Source: a virus
Virus record (IMG/VR): IMGVR_UViG_3300009180_000021
Span: 1-64,000 of that record
Direction: 5' to 3' (one strand)
Length of the DNA stretch: 64,000 bases
In this document: positions 28,901 through 35,100 of the stretch, piece after piece
Layout: every line of letters begins with the position of its first letter
How positions within the stretch are numbered: the stretch's first letter is position 1
The notes under the pieces: model-generated
The model's input: the letters and a program-made list of their open reading frames with translations, nothing else
Database searches by the model: none
What the model was told of the DNA's origin: nothing
Made by a program: the position numbers and the translations under genes

Positions 28901-29316
28901 TTGCTCCTATGGTTGCTCCTCCTATGGTAATGCCAATACATCTATCTGATGGTGGCTCAGTATCCCCCCAATACTTTGCAAAAGGAGGAAATGTAAATAG
29001 TGGTAATATGACATTGGATGCAAAAGAATTTAAAGCAGCTATGCAGGAATTTAGAAGTATAACTAATCAATTTGGTGAACATGCAAGCAATTTCCCTGGA
29101 CAGCTTGCTGTTTCTCAAAGTGTAACACAAACACATCATCATACTGGTCTTGGAGAAATGGGTCAACAGTTACTTGCTCAGGCAGCGGCAAACTCTCAGG
29201 TTATTTCTAACAATACTTCATCGACACTTGTCTATGGTTTACATAAAAATAGCGAGGCTCAAATTACAGCAGGAAATCCAGATGCAATTATGGGTCGCGT
29301 TGGTCATACGGCTTAA
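13918..29316 (+). CDS. Tape measure protein with embedded enzyme-like domains (5132 aa)
   Basis: Residues about 120-500 are a phage tape-measure core: coiled coils, GLAFRRFSAITSV, AEDLITAIQRTGG-type helices, then a hydrophobic Ala/Gly stretch. Gly-rich modules ending in PGEFV occur near 538-575, 2532-2590 and 4925-4980, with related ones at 1237-1330. Between them lie a possible PD-(D/E)XK segment (711-800; D750, E761-x-K763); a HAD phosphatase-like domain (about 990-1165; D1005-x-D1007-x-T1009, S1069, K1112, D1124/D1125); long helices; a Pro/Ala-rich tract (2833-2901); two EF-hand loops (D3007-E3018, D3026-E3037); two SHD1-like segments (about 3368-3461 and 3483-3525); and a hydrophobic stretch near 3774-3825. 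The rule of about 1.5 angstrom per residue gives an upper bound near 770 nm, less if inserted domains stay folded. Confidence 0.9.
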   Translation: MAAGFNLTAQLNLKGPSNVSVIVADIKKQLGTINASVNLTIAPAATTNLNRINAALLTFNRTLSTTTGNANAAATAIRNLSTSIGSINASNLPQVLNSSATALNRVAQASTNNAKQLRSASSEMTEFGRQAGLAFRRFSAITSVTSVIYGLTNAINNGVRAYIDYDRELVKLQQVTGQSAAGLKGLETTITSLATGLGVGSAELTQISSTLAQAGLSARDTERALKALALSSLAPSFDSMNETVEGSIALMRQFGINAGDLEKALGSVNSVAAKFAVEAADLITAIQRTGGVFATASKGVSEGTDALNEFLAVFTSIRATTRESAETIATGLRTIFTRIQRGDTIEALKEYGVNLQDLDGKFVGAYKAVELLSKGLGNLDPRDLKFSKIVEELGGFRQIGKVIPLIQQFATAQDALKVAQTGQGSLAADAAKAQESLAVQISKVREQFLALFRDIGKSDSFQAIAQGALSVTSALIKAADSIKGILPVLGVMLAFKGASAAVQFGSGFLSGIRGSGGAKGLGNRLGGGPGMSSGGPVRRFASGGLVPGSGDTDSIDAKLMPGEFVMSKPAVKAIGSHNLHRMNKYTEGGKVGPIEIKTLPQAVSLISQNPRVAQYINPKQDSASASIQQITPNMLSLDVKTISREIYNDMRKGLPISQANQKFLLGKNKPTPVQSKSYAGLLSRRGQDFLAGKEGQRRVDELGTQRESPKWSEAYERLLSNHMRDELRIRNYIPTGEIENVPYRNSYPIDLISKNGRSIGEVKFRPSGVVSKTDYLDKLLRARVTRNITQPFTKFSPETKDIGNIEVFEMPNKSSVIEEIRRLYKKDQTNKASGGFIRKFANAGLVTPTSGTAATSTEIFRVLTLDEVIKDTGSNAGDIQKILKKRKSLSPTEQAIKDKILAKYTEKTSGIKAANALDIEKATTEGLLFGAAGFKGKAFATTPRMDIPGLKNPVKVRITSGVLDSEMSKKLLGKMTVGLNDIANKTSRNIMIKDILKQTGPLYADFDRTLAFGADKILADPRKPKYSEFSNREKVSGALKTAKLSALGKAIANTVKQTPSFADNLHIISARPQSTMDLIAGWLAQQGIPIPLGRIKGVGGENITAEQVAILKADLMNPEGAFIDDDDRNIAEAEKRGIRSYLYKKKRVGPTSRKKLGEANAKGYLAERVINELGGPIANKAATNYGIDFPDGLQSAAKYFNLPQNIPTDAKLTLNGPAELKSQIGNYLKARGYASGGHVQAMVSNGEAYIPPEAAKEIGYSRLNEMNQADRNGMSKFAKGGIGVFKGPGNGTSDSIGPIDLPVGSFILRERATKALGLYASGGSVGLQTFASGGPGLPIRPETIQSSTIRINQESITSLKQLEQIIQELGLSSKKVSSLLLNEGRVSYASAEKAAKSEVDRVKAAGGSISQIIAAENALATIRKSKNKEVGKNNALESAFSAVRDRSSGEVQQQILLESNKHAQDVISRAEEARAKQNKSPLTEEQKNKIYESSTLRATSSITGVSRSDLKSQGIVGEDVRKYAQQSMMDRKFLAQMDKEYRVLRTQELISLGKGAAEARALTEKELADRRIAARNMATAAGLAGPGRDLIPRYTGTGLENFGSNFAGLRKSLSPKNLLGTGNRMIQSLGGLGTGNAGYFASLGLGIIAGQGNNIAGMLPGGGDKKTRSKVGAGIEAGVSTFASGLSIASSAALIPVVGPYIAAFTLAGTALLSLKEGFNGATKAVKEFEQAERTKKIEDIDEKIAKGVEAAQKTGNNDNLIRPLTDRLKLNDDDFAIKIKNAAENKANSRGILGSFMGGPVPKLDKKDIDQLVSEQSKQNSGAAKVARDIIESKISRGSTLSDISQDPGFAALADSISSADNEFLAFVAKINDMEDAAFAATGTTKQKRIQEELASRRIALLKDEVFLAAQRTAVTAKAMEELERSTRKATQGFDSLGRSILSAVSKVEFNTNNAAKIRRSNSEALTGKPRVANADSEELDMLKNPEAYAMERDRVKSNYRKIAFEITNPNAQGIPVEEKKSRINQANLISDALGFDQTKIDEIQGNLNKRIADAINSDKGNEDLTKLGPKLETALDESTKGLPDVIRNNLKLALKNTIDEVDKLKFDKPGEKVDKLSDEIDKKFGNSIGNMTDTLRKGTIAFLEFKNKGADRFVESLNRIVDSVLAANESLDKARNIATETDLTLKEALTGAPTSIRQRIGIRDNEIKNQTAGTKEANQIVAREVGFNLNNSTADPKLIRQNIENLAEARKKLSERELKTPVTDRGPIQSDMANLDLQIIKNKNALEKLANSSDIVTAAFGQLRDAQKMQADRLQNLDQILSSTPQELQKLNESLIRVQQRMMGINPGPSRAAKQAYDMTFRQTGGNRFLAMQAGQAQMAQDRGIDLRTMEQYKSNFILDIKNRAAAQGKELSDQDAEMEFRKRSGNLRGQMANELGFMNPGVAQTIMASVDPTRDPVIAQLADTIKVNSAIQVSANEQIAALFNKDAISENTSAILLLKEQIENFSGVLAGLQNIKLADLGINNPLRKADGGVIYASVGGSLVNFSPKGTDTVPAMLTPGEFVVNARATAQNLSLLESINSGNSLVGNTAMMSSGGVVYLSTGGRTRKDIEDKLKQERIESDNINQTIRSRTEAYKAPDSKERMEDEKKQKELLDEEARLMGGDFDKFREVSDRRIAHETEMRRKSSSYKTEEERSRLGRIEVNGSQRYAAQANMGDESATTDRSLLNDLDLVENRPNDSNMGRIGVNSVNNALRDAGIPERALAFGPGTGLEFHSDGINWTQRIADEQAKPDFGARVSQYYIKEKEKERKLAEERLKKENVQYNTNPVKPPVPAGAPVPAVPPAAPPAKAPAAPAPVPAVPPAAPPAKAPAAPAPVPAAPPAAPAPPAGAPAPPARPKVFRKPNNMGEIGLFREGLARGMTIDEIKAERQRNFLKKKGKRPIGEKDASKQELEDFRKTRAKRFRDQYSDTSAAAGDYRPSLVPGDPRAQIPGKQNLDDFYRLDVNEDGVLSGKERTAYSELDTDKNKEISTDEWLGRGFDPGDVLQRHKYGIDIYDEKKTAARARELSEAMPSYEEKAANNEPIFDIEGNPTTLEEKRKELATLQETLGYYKTPKSLIASQRNRDDAVASRLNGRSWVVDRALQRIYSDRRYFEENRQKIQSQNPDADPDKIFNMTVDSIRDQQYGIGRDENFWRSIGVTSTPNSYNESSALSHIRDKEDLSTRDDPTGQKTRDYIDEYKSSQSAREQSNRVDRGNGRDIAGPDRAIVGTQGPVGKMNNLIDEQEKGNPAINDARQKAYEKQQERRRVEGERQMALDARDKELGMITSDRGGNPPGYDPGSAASAGFEQQKQRRREQIIESQYKFTNKDGTASTTGTIDNVDFKAGTVRIAKIDPKTGMPITRKIPIYGNGEVTKKQLEAQGRDPEKFVTGYKEEQIYTTVPLDQLSDQSRTKVRAHALEKEVDKAKTGENFLIGNDSGKQISGRIYSVNEKSGSAVIQRANGTRFTVPLDKLAPQSRNIALEQSRNDSTISQLEHNETLKGISEQVSADINASLPSPPIPLPEVIPTIEDPMKQLAMEQDKLDALPVMPPEPKKSGARVDPITGRVLDAQKATTAGGPSRAQFFNGNADNAKQEAIDIKEQQATIAIEREKSEKRFQELRSRAIGQSKYDRSWLGEYWPKEWGGAEKPKKRLTAKEYEELGTYEAERGIPFGDRRGSTVSANTIRRETLTINQMSQLDKQSLQDTKKKLEIARDSEGGEAVGLAAQRAIVPLLAGTAAIAGAPIILPALGVTGLAAAGLTILGGVTASLTANALQDVALEGTDFDKRQKELAQKRPRETAVGSLLTGLLTGNPFTGSSTIVRSLLTRTVSGSTEAAIGAGVRGATNRGDFGTGQDALMDFISGFILPSSNFGGKGTKNYARPEGPAKPTSFNDIAQELRFEDFNRIMDRNDRLAAIEKKNQIKDNKTQIRDAQERVAEAREAQRDQSIFEFMSPILHLVPNNGFGIPGMKGARIPMSESSSPIMRGISSLLSGIDSEFKSAGAASQTKAQIDKVIAENPYLNKTQLAEKLVKDGIDPAIAEKTATARNNKFLSDLAIEKEARKAEAKARFSAEYKEKTKDIKDPKERAKIRAEINEKLNKEASSIRSDIFDRTKANEAGISVTEYRQQKIDAANAKEQAEVDKLMGGMFEGSSSSKPISTTGKPDDYTTEAWANLTPQQQQTVINTRSNTNNVETANPAVSAAEEAAGSIKPVEVEARSPKDLLERAKDDPTGMKQGLYNTEVRAGSYEDTGTMLRWFKPKEVSSDYREPINTGYKPRFAVQAGQMDEMISRMAADPELAQMLGPFGFKQHSFEDSVSGRDKRFLVAYGKKGTAEEAIAITKRMEALGDDILFAGGAKDYGDTVSLGKFGTTRYDPNIDGGLDTIDTQKLTSALKDLRKRWLAKRKQEGTDKTYDPRFDNFEVPLMSSLRTKGGIVSEIHTALYKAGKLGPSKMMDEFYRDYPDLFPTYKGDISYTDKGGPEAGAIPQQKASVDQATKKATETPVNPSSISRVDQLASAGFGVISGDQEVESVIRSARRGFSSDQPGKPAALLTSAETYDKYKDQLLELEQSGKLKIGRSAGFVKGQPNMFVGKPENVDILTKTFDAEVERRRTNGTAASEEFHDTVGKALGYSKDSRELYRLRKDWDKAGLDINIIQDRLRKGDKASDMISEINGLSRATKSSEEMSSFSTRISDFEKSLDDLINPPIKPASSPEVVAAGRVSSEKLEQKRRASNPELAAVKDRFNKSWKKAKAAGDTEEMARIKNAADAEYRTLLEKKQQSKSTRMLLTGLGMAAPIGGTIGYGLYNLLSGSVTPKDVVGEENTEGTAKMPMFDATNNNAAPMPNIDATNNNAAKMPVIDPDKKKRKNWKTPSGGTGYATGGLVYASNGAFINAQPMGTDTVPAMLTPGEFVINRQAAQQHMPMLQAINSGAYSQGGVVKYLAEGGMVAPMVAPPMVMPIHLSDGGSVSPQYFAKGGNVNSGNMTLDAKEFKAAMQEFRSITNQFGEHASNFPGQLAVSQSVTQTHHHTGLGEMGQQLLAQAAANSQVISNNTSSTLVYGLHKNSEAQITAGNPDAIMGRVGHTA
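22441..22600 (+). repeat. 57-base repeats in Pro/Ala-rich linker of tape measure gene
   Basis: The sequence from 22444 recurs almost unchanged at 22501 (offset 57 bases, 19 codons), with a third, diverged copy after it. It encodes VPAVPPAAPPAKAPAAPAP units, a likely extended linker between tape-measure segments. Confidence 0.8.
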
Positions 29317-29320
29317 TATG

Positions 29321-29338
29321 GGTGTATAATAATTATAG
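29321..29338 (+). promoter_or_regulatory. Candidate promoter after tape measure gene
   Basis: GGTGTATAATAATTATAG lies in the 28-base gap before the next gene. If TTATAG acted as the -10 element, transcription would start close to 29345. This favours the second ATG (29357) as the start of the following gene. Confidence 0.35.
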
Positions 29339-29344
29339 TAAAGA

Positions 29345-30790
29345 ATGGAAACAAATATGATTAATTCTCCGATAAAAATTCTAGACAACTCAGGTTGTTC
29401 TTTTACTAGTGAAAATGGTCAAATTATATTGGGCCAACCAGTTAATGGCTTTAGGTCAATAGGATATTCTGATCTGGGATCGACCATATCTTATCTTTGT
29501 AAGAATAAAGATAATTATGAAGTTGGAATAGGTAAAGTTATTAATATTGGCTCTAAAATAGTAATTGATCGCATTAAGGTTTTACAGTCATCAAATAATA
29601 ATCAACCTATAAATTTTAATAAGGACAGTAGTAATACTATTTATTCATTTGCTAACTCTTACAATTTTAAAACTGCCTTCAATAATTTTATCAGCAGAGA
29701 TGATGACTTCCATATCGACCCAGTACATGCAACATATTATGTTGATCTTTCTAAAAAAGATTTATCTGCTTTCTTGCCATCAGTAGTTGATAATCAAAGT
29801 TTATGCCTAGAATTCAAAACTACTAATGGATCTAATAATTTATCTATTAAAGATACTTATGGTAAAGAATTACTAGTACTATCTGCAAATAGATATTCTA
29901 AATTGATTTGCACTGGCGAGGATTGGGTAGAACTAAAGGACGAATCTTCGTCGTTTGATTCTCAAAGCTTTACGTCTTTATCCTATGAGGCATCCTTACC
30001 ATATGAATCATTTCAATATAATCATAGCGGATCATTAACTGGCTCTAGTCTTTATGCTGGTTTAAATAATAAACTCTTACTTGGATCATCTGTAGAAGAA
30101 GAAGCTTATGCTATATTTCCAACCACAGGAACAGATAGCACCATATTTAATAATTTGAGTACAAGTTCTGATTTTATAGTTAGAGGTAGTGGAGATAAAA
30201 GTTTATGGTTTTTGCATACTGGAAAAGTTGGAATAAATGTTCCGACAACAGCACTACCAGAATCTTTATCAACTCTTCATATAGTTAATACTATTTGTGG
30301 AGAAGGTATTAGATTAGAAAATAGAAATCAATGTTCGCCATCAAATATCACTCTTTATAATAAACCACAGCAATTACCTGATGCTGGTTCAATAATAGGC
30401 ACTATTAACTTGTCTGGTAAAAATTCTATTAATAGTCAGATCGAATTTTCTCAAATTATATCAAGAGCAATATCTTCGACAGCAAATGCAACAAGTGGAG
30501 AATTCGCTGTTGTTGTTAATAGAGCTAATACTCAAGTAGAGGTTTTAACAGCTAATCATCAACAAACAAATATTATTGCTGGATCTAATAGAATAAGAGT
30601 ATCAAATATTGGTATAGATTTAATTGGAGATGTTAATATATCATCATTAAAATGGACCCCACCTTCTTCTAGTGGCCAAATACTAACTTGTGACAGTAAC
30701 GGTAATTTAATTTTGACAAATCCTAGTGACACAGCTATAATAAGTTTATTGGATGGCGAAGTTGTTGTATTTACTGGAGTATGTTCATAA
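29345..30790 (+). CDS. Tail fibre/baseplate-like structural protein
   Basis: The product is 481 residues from the first ATG. A second ATG at 29357 (GGAA just upstream) may be the true start. The N-terminal ~130 residues (GFRSIGYSDLGSTISYLCKNKDNYEVG) are beta-rich. The middle has a strand-rich stretch (ATYYVDLSKKDLSAFLPSVVD, LLVLSANRYSKLICTGEDW). The C-terminal part (SLWFLHTGKVGINVPTTALPESLSTLHIV through SSGQILTCDSNGNLILT) resembles fibre chaperone/knob regions that use GKVGIN...LHIV repeats. It is the first gene after the tape measure, the usual place for distal tail proteins, and overlaps the next gene's start by one base. Confidence 0.6.
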   Translation: METNMINSPIKILDNSGCSFTSENGQIILGQPVNGFRSIGYSDLGSTISYLCKNKDNYEVGIGKVINIGSKIVIDRIKVLQSSNNNQPINFNKDSSNTIYSFANSYNFKTAFNNFISRDDDFHIDPVHATYYVDLSKKDLSAFLPSVVDNQSLCLEFKTTNGSNNLSIKDTYGKELLVLSANRYSKLICTGEDWVELKDESSSFDSQSFTSLSYEASLPYESFQYNHSGSLTGSSLYAGLNNKLLLGSSVEEEAYAIFPTTGTDSTIFNNLSTSSDFIVRGSGDKSLWFLHTGKVGINVPTTALPESLSTLHIVNTICGEGIRLENRNQCSPSNITLYNKPQQLPDAGSIIGTINLSGKNSINSQIEFSQIISRAISSTANATSGEFAVVVNRANTQVEVLTANHQQTNIIAGSNRIRVSNIGIDLIGDVNISSLKWTPPSSSGQILTCDSNGNLILTNPSDTAIISLLDGEVVVFTGVCS

Positions 30791-31302
30791 TGAAACTTAA
30801 AAGAGACATATCATCAAGTTCCTCACCAGCATCAGATCAGGTAGAGGTTGGCGAATTAGTCATTAATGCTAATACTGGAATATTATATACCAAAAAGGTT
30901 GATGGAACCATAGTTAAATGGGTTCCAAACCAATTATGTGATACAACTTATGGTAATGGTATGTCAGCTCTACCAATTATCTCTTTTGAAAACATTGCTT
31001 CGGTATGCTGCAATGGTGGAGCAGTAACTATTATTGTTAATAATCTGATTTATGACGATAGATATAGATTAACTATTACTGATTTAAATCCTTCAGCTAA
31101 TGTTATTGTTAGCTCTTACTCTTCTGAGTTATTACCAGCTAATAGTTCTCAAAGATCTATTACTTTGAATTTAAATATACCTTCTGATACATCGATAGTA
31201 ATTCTGAAAATAAGTATTTCTAAAATAGTTACAATAGATACTATAGATACAGATATACTACTATCAGAAAGTATTCTAAACACCACCTGTAATAATTGTT
31301 AG
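30790..31302 (+). CDS. Fibre-attachment-type protein (170 aa)
   Basis: The ATG at 30790 overlaps the preceding TAA (TAATG) with GGAG 9 bases upstream. An ATG nine bases earlier is also in frame. The N-terminus (KLKRDISSSSSPASDQVEVGELVINANTGILYTKK) matches the common phage fibre N-terminal pattern ELAINTxxGxLYxKK, which attaches fibres to the tail. The rest is an Ig-like beta domain (VTIIVNNLIYDDRYRLTITDLNP) with a CNNC end. It is probably a short fibre or adaptor for the adhesins coded downstream. Confidence 0.6.
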   Translation: MKLKRDISSSSSPASDQVEVGELVINANTGILYTKKVDGTIVKWVPNQLCDTTYGNGMSALPIISFENIASVCCNGGAVTIIVNNLIYDDRYRLTITDLNPSANVIVSSYSSELLPANSSQRSITLNLNIPSDTSIVILKISISKIVTIDTIDTDILLSESILNTTCNNC

Positions 31303-31309
31303 GATAAAT

Positions 31310-32092
31310 ATGTCTACTAGTAAAACTTATTCTGGAAATGAATGTGGTAGTGGAGTACTAGTATCCTTTGATGGCGTTAAATTAAATATTGGTGAAAACT
31401 ATACTGTAGTTTTTAGTTGTGTTAGCAGGATGCCAGAAGGAGCATATCAGATAATACCTACTGGGTTCAATATCAGACCATCAAATAGCAATAACACATT
31501 ATCAGCTATTTTTTCTGCTAACAATGCATATACTATGTATAACAGCAGTTCAAATATAATTAAATTATCAATTTTTGATAATAATAATTCTGAAGTACAT
31601 AGAGATTATACAGCTATTTATTGTGGTAATTTATCACAAGACCCAGTAATGCCATCGGTAACACCTACTCCTACTGCAACCTCAACTCCACGACCAACAA
31701 AAACTCCAGCTATAACTCCAACGCCTTCTATAACACCAACAAATACAGTTACAGTCACTCCATCAAGAACGCCACCGCTAGGATTTTCTGCATTATTTCC
31801 TCAGTTGGTAACAAGGATGAATAATTGCGGCGAAGTTACAATATATGGAACGGCCAAAGGCAAAATAGGTCAATCTTATACTTATCATTTTAGTACAGAT
31901 ATGAATCAAGGAATAGAATTTTCTAATCCTACTGGAATTATAACTATTAGTAATAGTAGTTTATCTCATGATATTTATACTAGCGTAACTATGAAAAATC
32001 CTTGTGAAAATTATTCTATAAAATTTGGTATATCAAATGGCCAAAAAACCGTAGAGTCTATAGGCTTTTTTGTCTGCGGAAATTGTCCATAA
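31310..32092 (+). CDS. Two-domain Ig-like fibre protein with Thr-Pro linker
   Basis: The 260-residue product begins 7 bases after the previous stop with AGGATA in front of the ATG. Residues 1-110 and 160-260 are similar beta-sandwich domains with Cys at the ends (NECGSGV...IYCGN and NNCGEV...FVCGNC), probably disulphide-bonded or metal-binding. They are joined by a Thr-Pro linker (TPTPTATSTPRPTKTP...). The same Ig-like type recurs in the genes at 32146, 37580 and 38295, so this belongs to a family of paralogous fibre domains. The ligand is unknown. Confidence 0.6.
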   Translation: MSTSKTYSGNECGSGVLVSFDGVKLNIGENYTVVFSCVSRMPEGAYQIIPTGFNIRPSNSNNTLSAIFSANNAYTMYNSSSNIIKLSIFDNNNSEVHRDYTAIYCGNLSQDPVMPSVTPTPTATSTPRPTKTPAITPTPSITPTNTVTVTPSRTPPLGFSALFPQLVTRMNNCGEVTIYGTAKGKIGQSYTYHFSTDMNQGIEFSNPTGIITISNSSLSHDIYTSVTMKNPCENYSIKFGISNGQKTVESIGFFVCGNCP

Positions 32093-32104
32093 GCTTTATA
32101 TATA

Positions 32105-32122
32105 GTGTATTTCATCTTATAG
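32105..32122 (+). promoter_or_regulatory. Candidate promoter before GSGY-repeat fibre gene
   Basis: GTGTATTTCATCTTATAG lies 24 bases before the ATG at 32146. It shows the same GTGTA and TTATAG halves, 7 bases apart, as the site before the gene at 44277. Confidence 0.35.
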
Positions 32123-32145
32123 TACTGGAATTTTAGGAAATATTT

Positions 32146-35100
32146 ATGTCAACACCAGCAACAATCACTTTCGATTTTTCTTATTATCTACCCGGACAAG
32201 GAACAGGTCTGGGGATATATAAGCTACCGGCCGGACAATGCATAAATAACAACTTTATCCTATCGGTCATATGCGATAACTTAATTCCTGGAAATAGCTA
32301 TCAGATAACTTATCAAATATTGAATCCAAACTCAAATCCAGGAAATAGAGTCAATATATTCAATCCTGCAGTAGAGTCTATCTATGCATCATTTTCAACA
32401 CAAACATTTGCAACTCTTGTTGATTTAGATGTTGCTGGAGACTATGTTCTACAAGCAACTTTATATGATCAAGAAAATGATGTTAGATCTTCTGCTATGT
32501 GCACATTAAAGTGTGGAGATGATATAGTCCCATCACCTTCTCCTACACAAACTCCTACACTAACACCAAGTGCATTTTCTAGACAAAATAGGGTTATTGT
32601 CGAGCTTGTTGATCCTGGATATACTACCATCAATGATGGTATCATAGTTCTACCTTCTGGTACTACAGAATTTCCTTTGGTTGGTTTAGCTAAAAATACA
32701 ATTATAGGCTATAAATATAACTACGAATTTTTTGATGTTCCGCCTAATTCCGTATCATTTGAAAAGAAAAGTGGCGAATTCTTTTCTGGAGAAAGCACCC
32801 AAAACTTTAATAGTAAAATAACATTTCCCAACAACGAAGGAAAGTTCATCTACCTGTACGCATCTGTAACAGATTCTGAAAATAATATAACAAAATTAAG
32901 CGATCCAATATTATTTAAACATATTAGTACAACAATGAATGATATTAATTTGCCATCAGGAATTGATTTGGCAATAGGTGCTCCTGCTTTTAGAAGTTGT
33001 GCATTAAGGGGATTAACTAATGATTCGATATCTGATATCAGTGGAGGAAAAGGATTCAGAATTGGAGATAAGTTGTCACCGAATGGCGGTGGAGGCTATG
33101 GTGCTTCATTGACGGTTGTGGCAGGAGGAATAACTACTGATTCATTCACTGCTTTTAGTGGTGGAAATGGATATAATATAGGAGACTATATTTCTGTTAC
33201 AGGTGGTGGTGGTGTTGGTGGACTAATACAAATTACTAGCGGTGGCTTAACAAACGATTCTGTAAACATAAATACAATCGGTGGATGTACTGGATTTTCA
33301 ATTGGAGACTTGTTAACAACTACTGGCGGTGGAGGTAAAGATGCTGTTCTAGAAGTTACTAACACTGGTGCTGGTGGGACAATAACGAGTATAAATGTTC
33401 TTAATCCAGGACATGGATATACTTATGCTCCTAATGGTCTAGTATCTTTGAATAGCTCAGGATCTTGTACTAATATTGTTTTTAATGCTGATAATTTTAC
33501 TATTCCTGCTGCTGGAGGAATATCTAGTGATTCGATAAAATTACAAGGAGGTACAGGATATAATATAGGAGAAATAGTTGATATAATTGGTGGTGGTGGT
33601 TCAGGAGCTCAAGTAAAGATTACGTCTGGTTCTATTACTAAAGAAACTATTGATGGAACATTACCCGCTGGATCTGGATTTACTGTTGGAGATCTATTAA
33701 CAACAACAGGAGGAGACGGAAGTGATGTTGTTATTAGAGTTACAGAAATTAACGAACTTACAGGAGCCATAACTGATTGGGAAGTAATAAATGGTGGTTA
33801 TGGATTTACTGTTCCTCCCACAGCATTATCGGTATTAAAATGCTCTTCTGAAAATTGTTCACAACCGGCAATATCTGCAAATTCCGATAATTTTGGTATT
33901 CCTGCTGCTGGATCAATTACTAAGTCTTCTATCTCTAGTTTTATTAATACTGGTACTGGTTATGATGTTGGAGACACTTTATTAATTACAGGAGGCAATG
34001 GAACTGGAGCAACCATAGAAATTCTATCTGTCGATGGTTCAGGAAAAATATTAGATTTTGTTATAACTTCAGGAGGCTCAGGATATACTTCCATCCCCAT
34101 AGTATTAAATAGTTCTGGTGGTGTTGTCACTAATACTCCAGCTTTTGATACTTCTAAGTTTACTAAAACTAGTTTTGCTATTATTGATGCTGGATCAGGT
34201 TACTATAATGCTCCTTCGCAATTTAGTTCAGATGGAGATGGCGCTGGTTTAGTCGCTACTTTTAACTCTAATAATTTTACAGATCCTAGTTTCACCGTTA
34301 TTAACTCTGGTAGCGGATATACAGGAGCTCCTACTGGATTACAATCATTAACAGGAGATGGACAAGGAGTATCTGCTTCCTTCAACAATGATCATTTTAC
34401 TATTCCTGCTCTTGGAGGAATAACGTCGGAATCGATTACTGTTTCTGGTGGTAATCATTACAATATAGGAGAAACATTAAATGTTGTTGGTGGTAGAGGC
34501 TCTGGAGCTCAGATAAAAATAGTTTCGGGATCAATGACTCTTAGTTCTATAACATCATTAACCGGAGGCTACGGATATGCTCCAAATGACTTGTTAACAA
34601 CAACCGGTGGTGGTGGTTCTGATGTTGTTATTAAAATATTAACTGTTGATTCATATGGTGATATTTTAACATACGAAGTTCTAAATGGGGGTTATGGTTT
34701 CACTAGTGCTCCAACAGGACTAGTAACATTAACAGGAAATGGAACAGCAGCAACATTAGTTGCTAATTCTAATAATTTTGCTATTTCAAAAGAAAATGGA
34801 ATAACAAATAGTTCTATATCATCGCTCATAGGAACTAATACTACAGTTGTTGTTGCTGGAGATATTATTTCTTTAACTGGTGGCGGAGGTACTGGGGCCG
34901 AGATACTTGTTACTTCGGTGGATCAATCCGGAGTTATCATATCATATATTGTAATAAATTCTGGATCAGGATATAAAACTGCTCCATCTCTAGTAGATCA
35001 CAATGAAATTCCATTAACAACAGGTATAGTATTTGATATAAATCAATTTACGGATAAACCATATGTTGTAGTTAATGCTGGATCAGGATATTCTTCATAT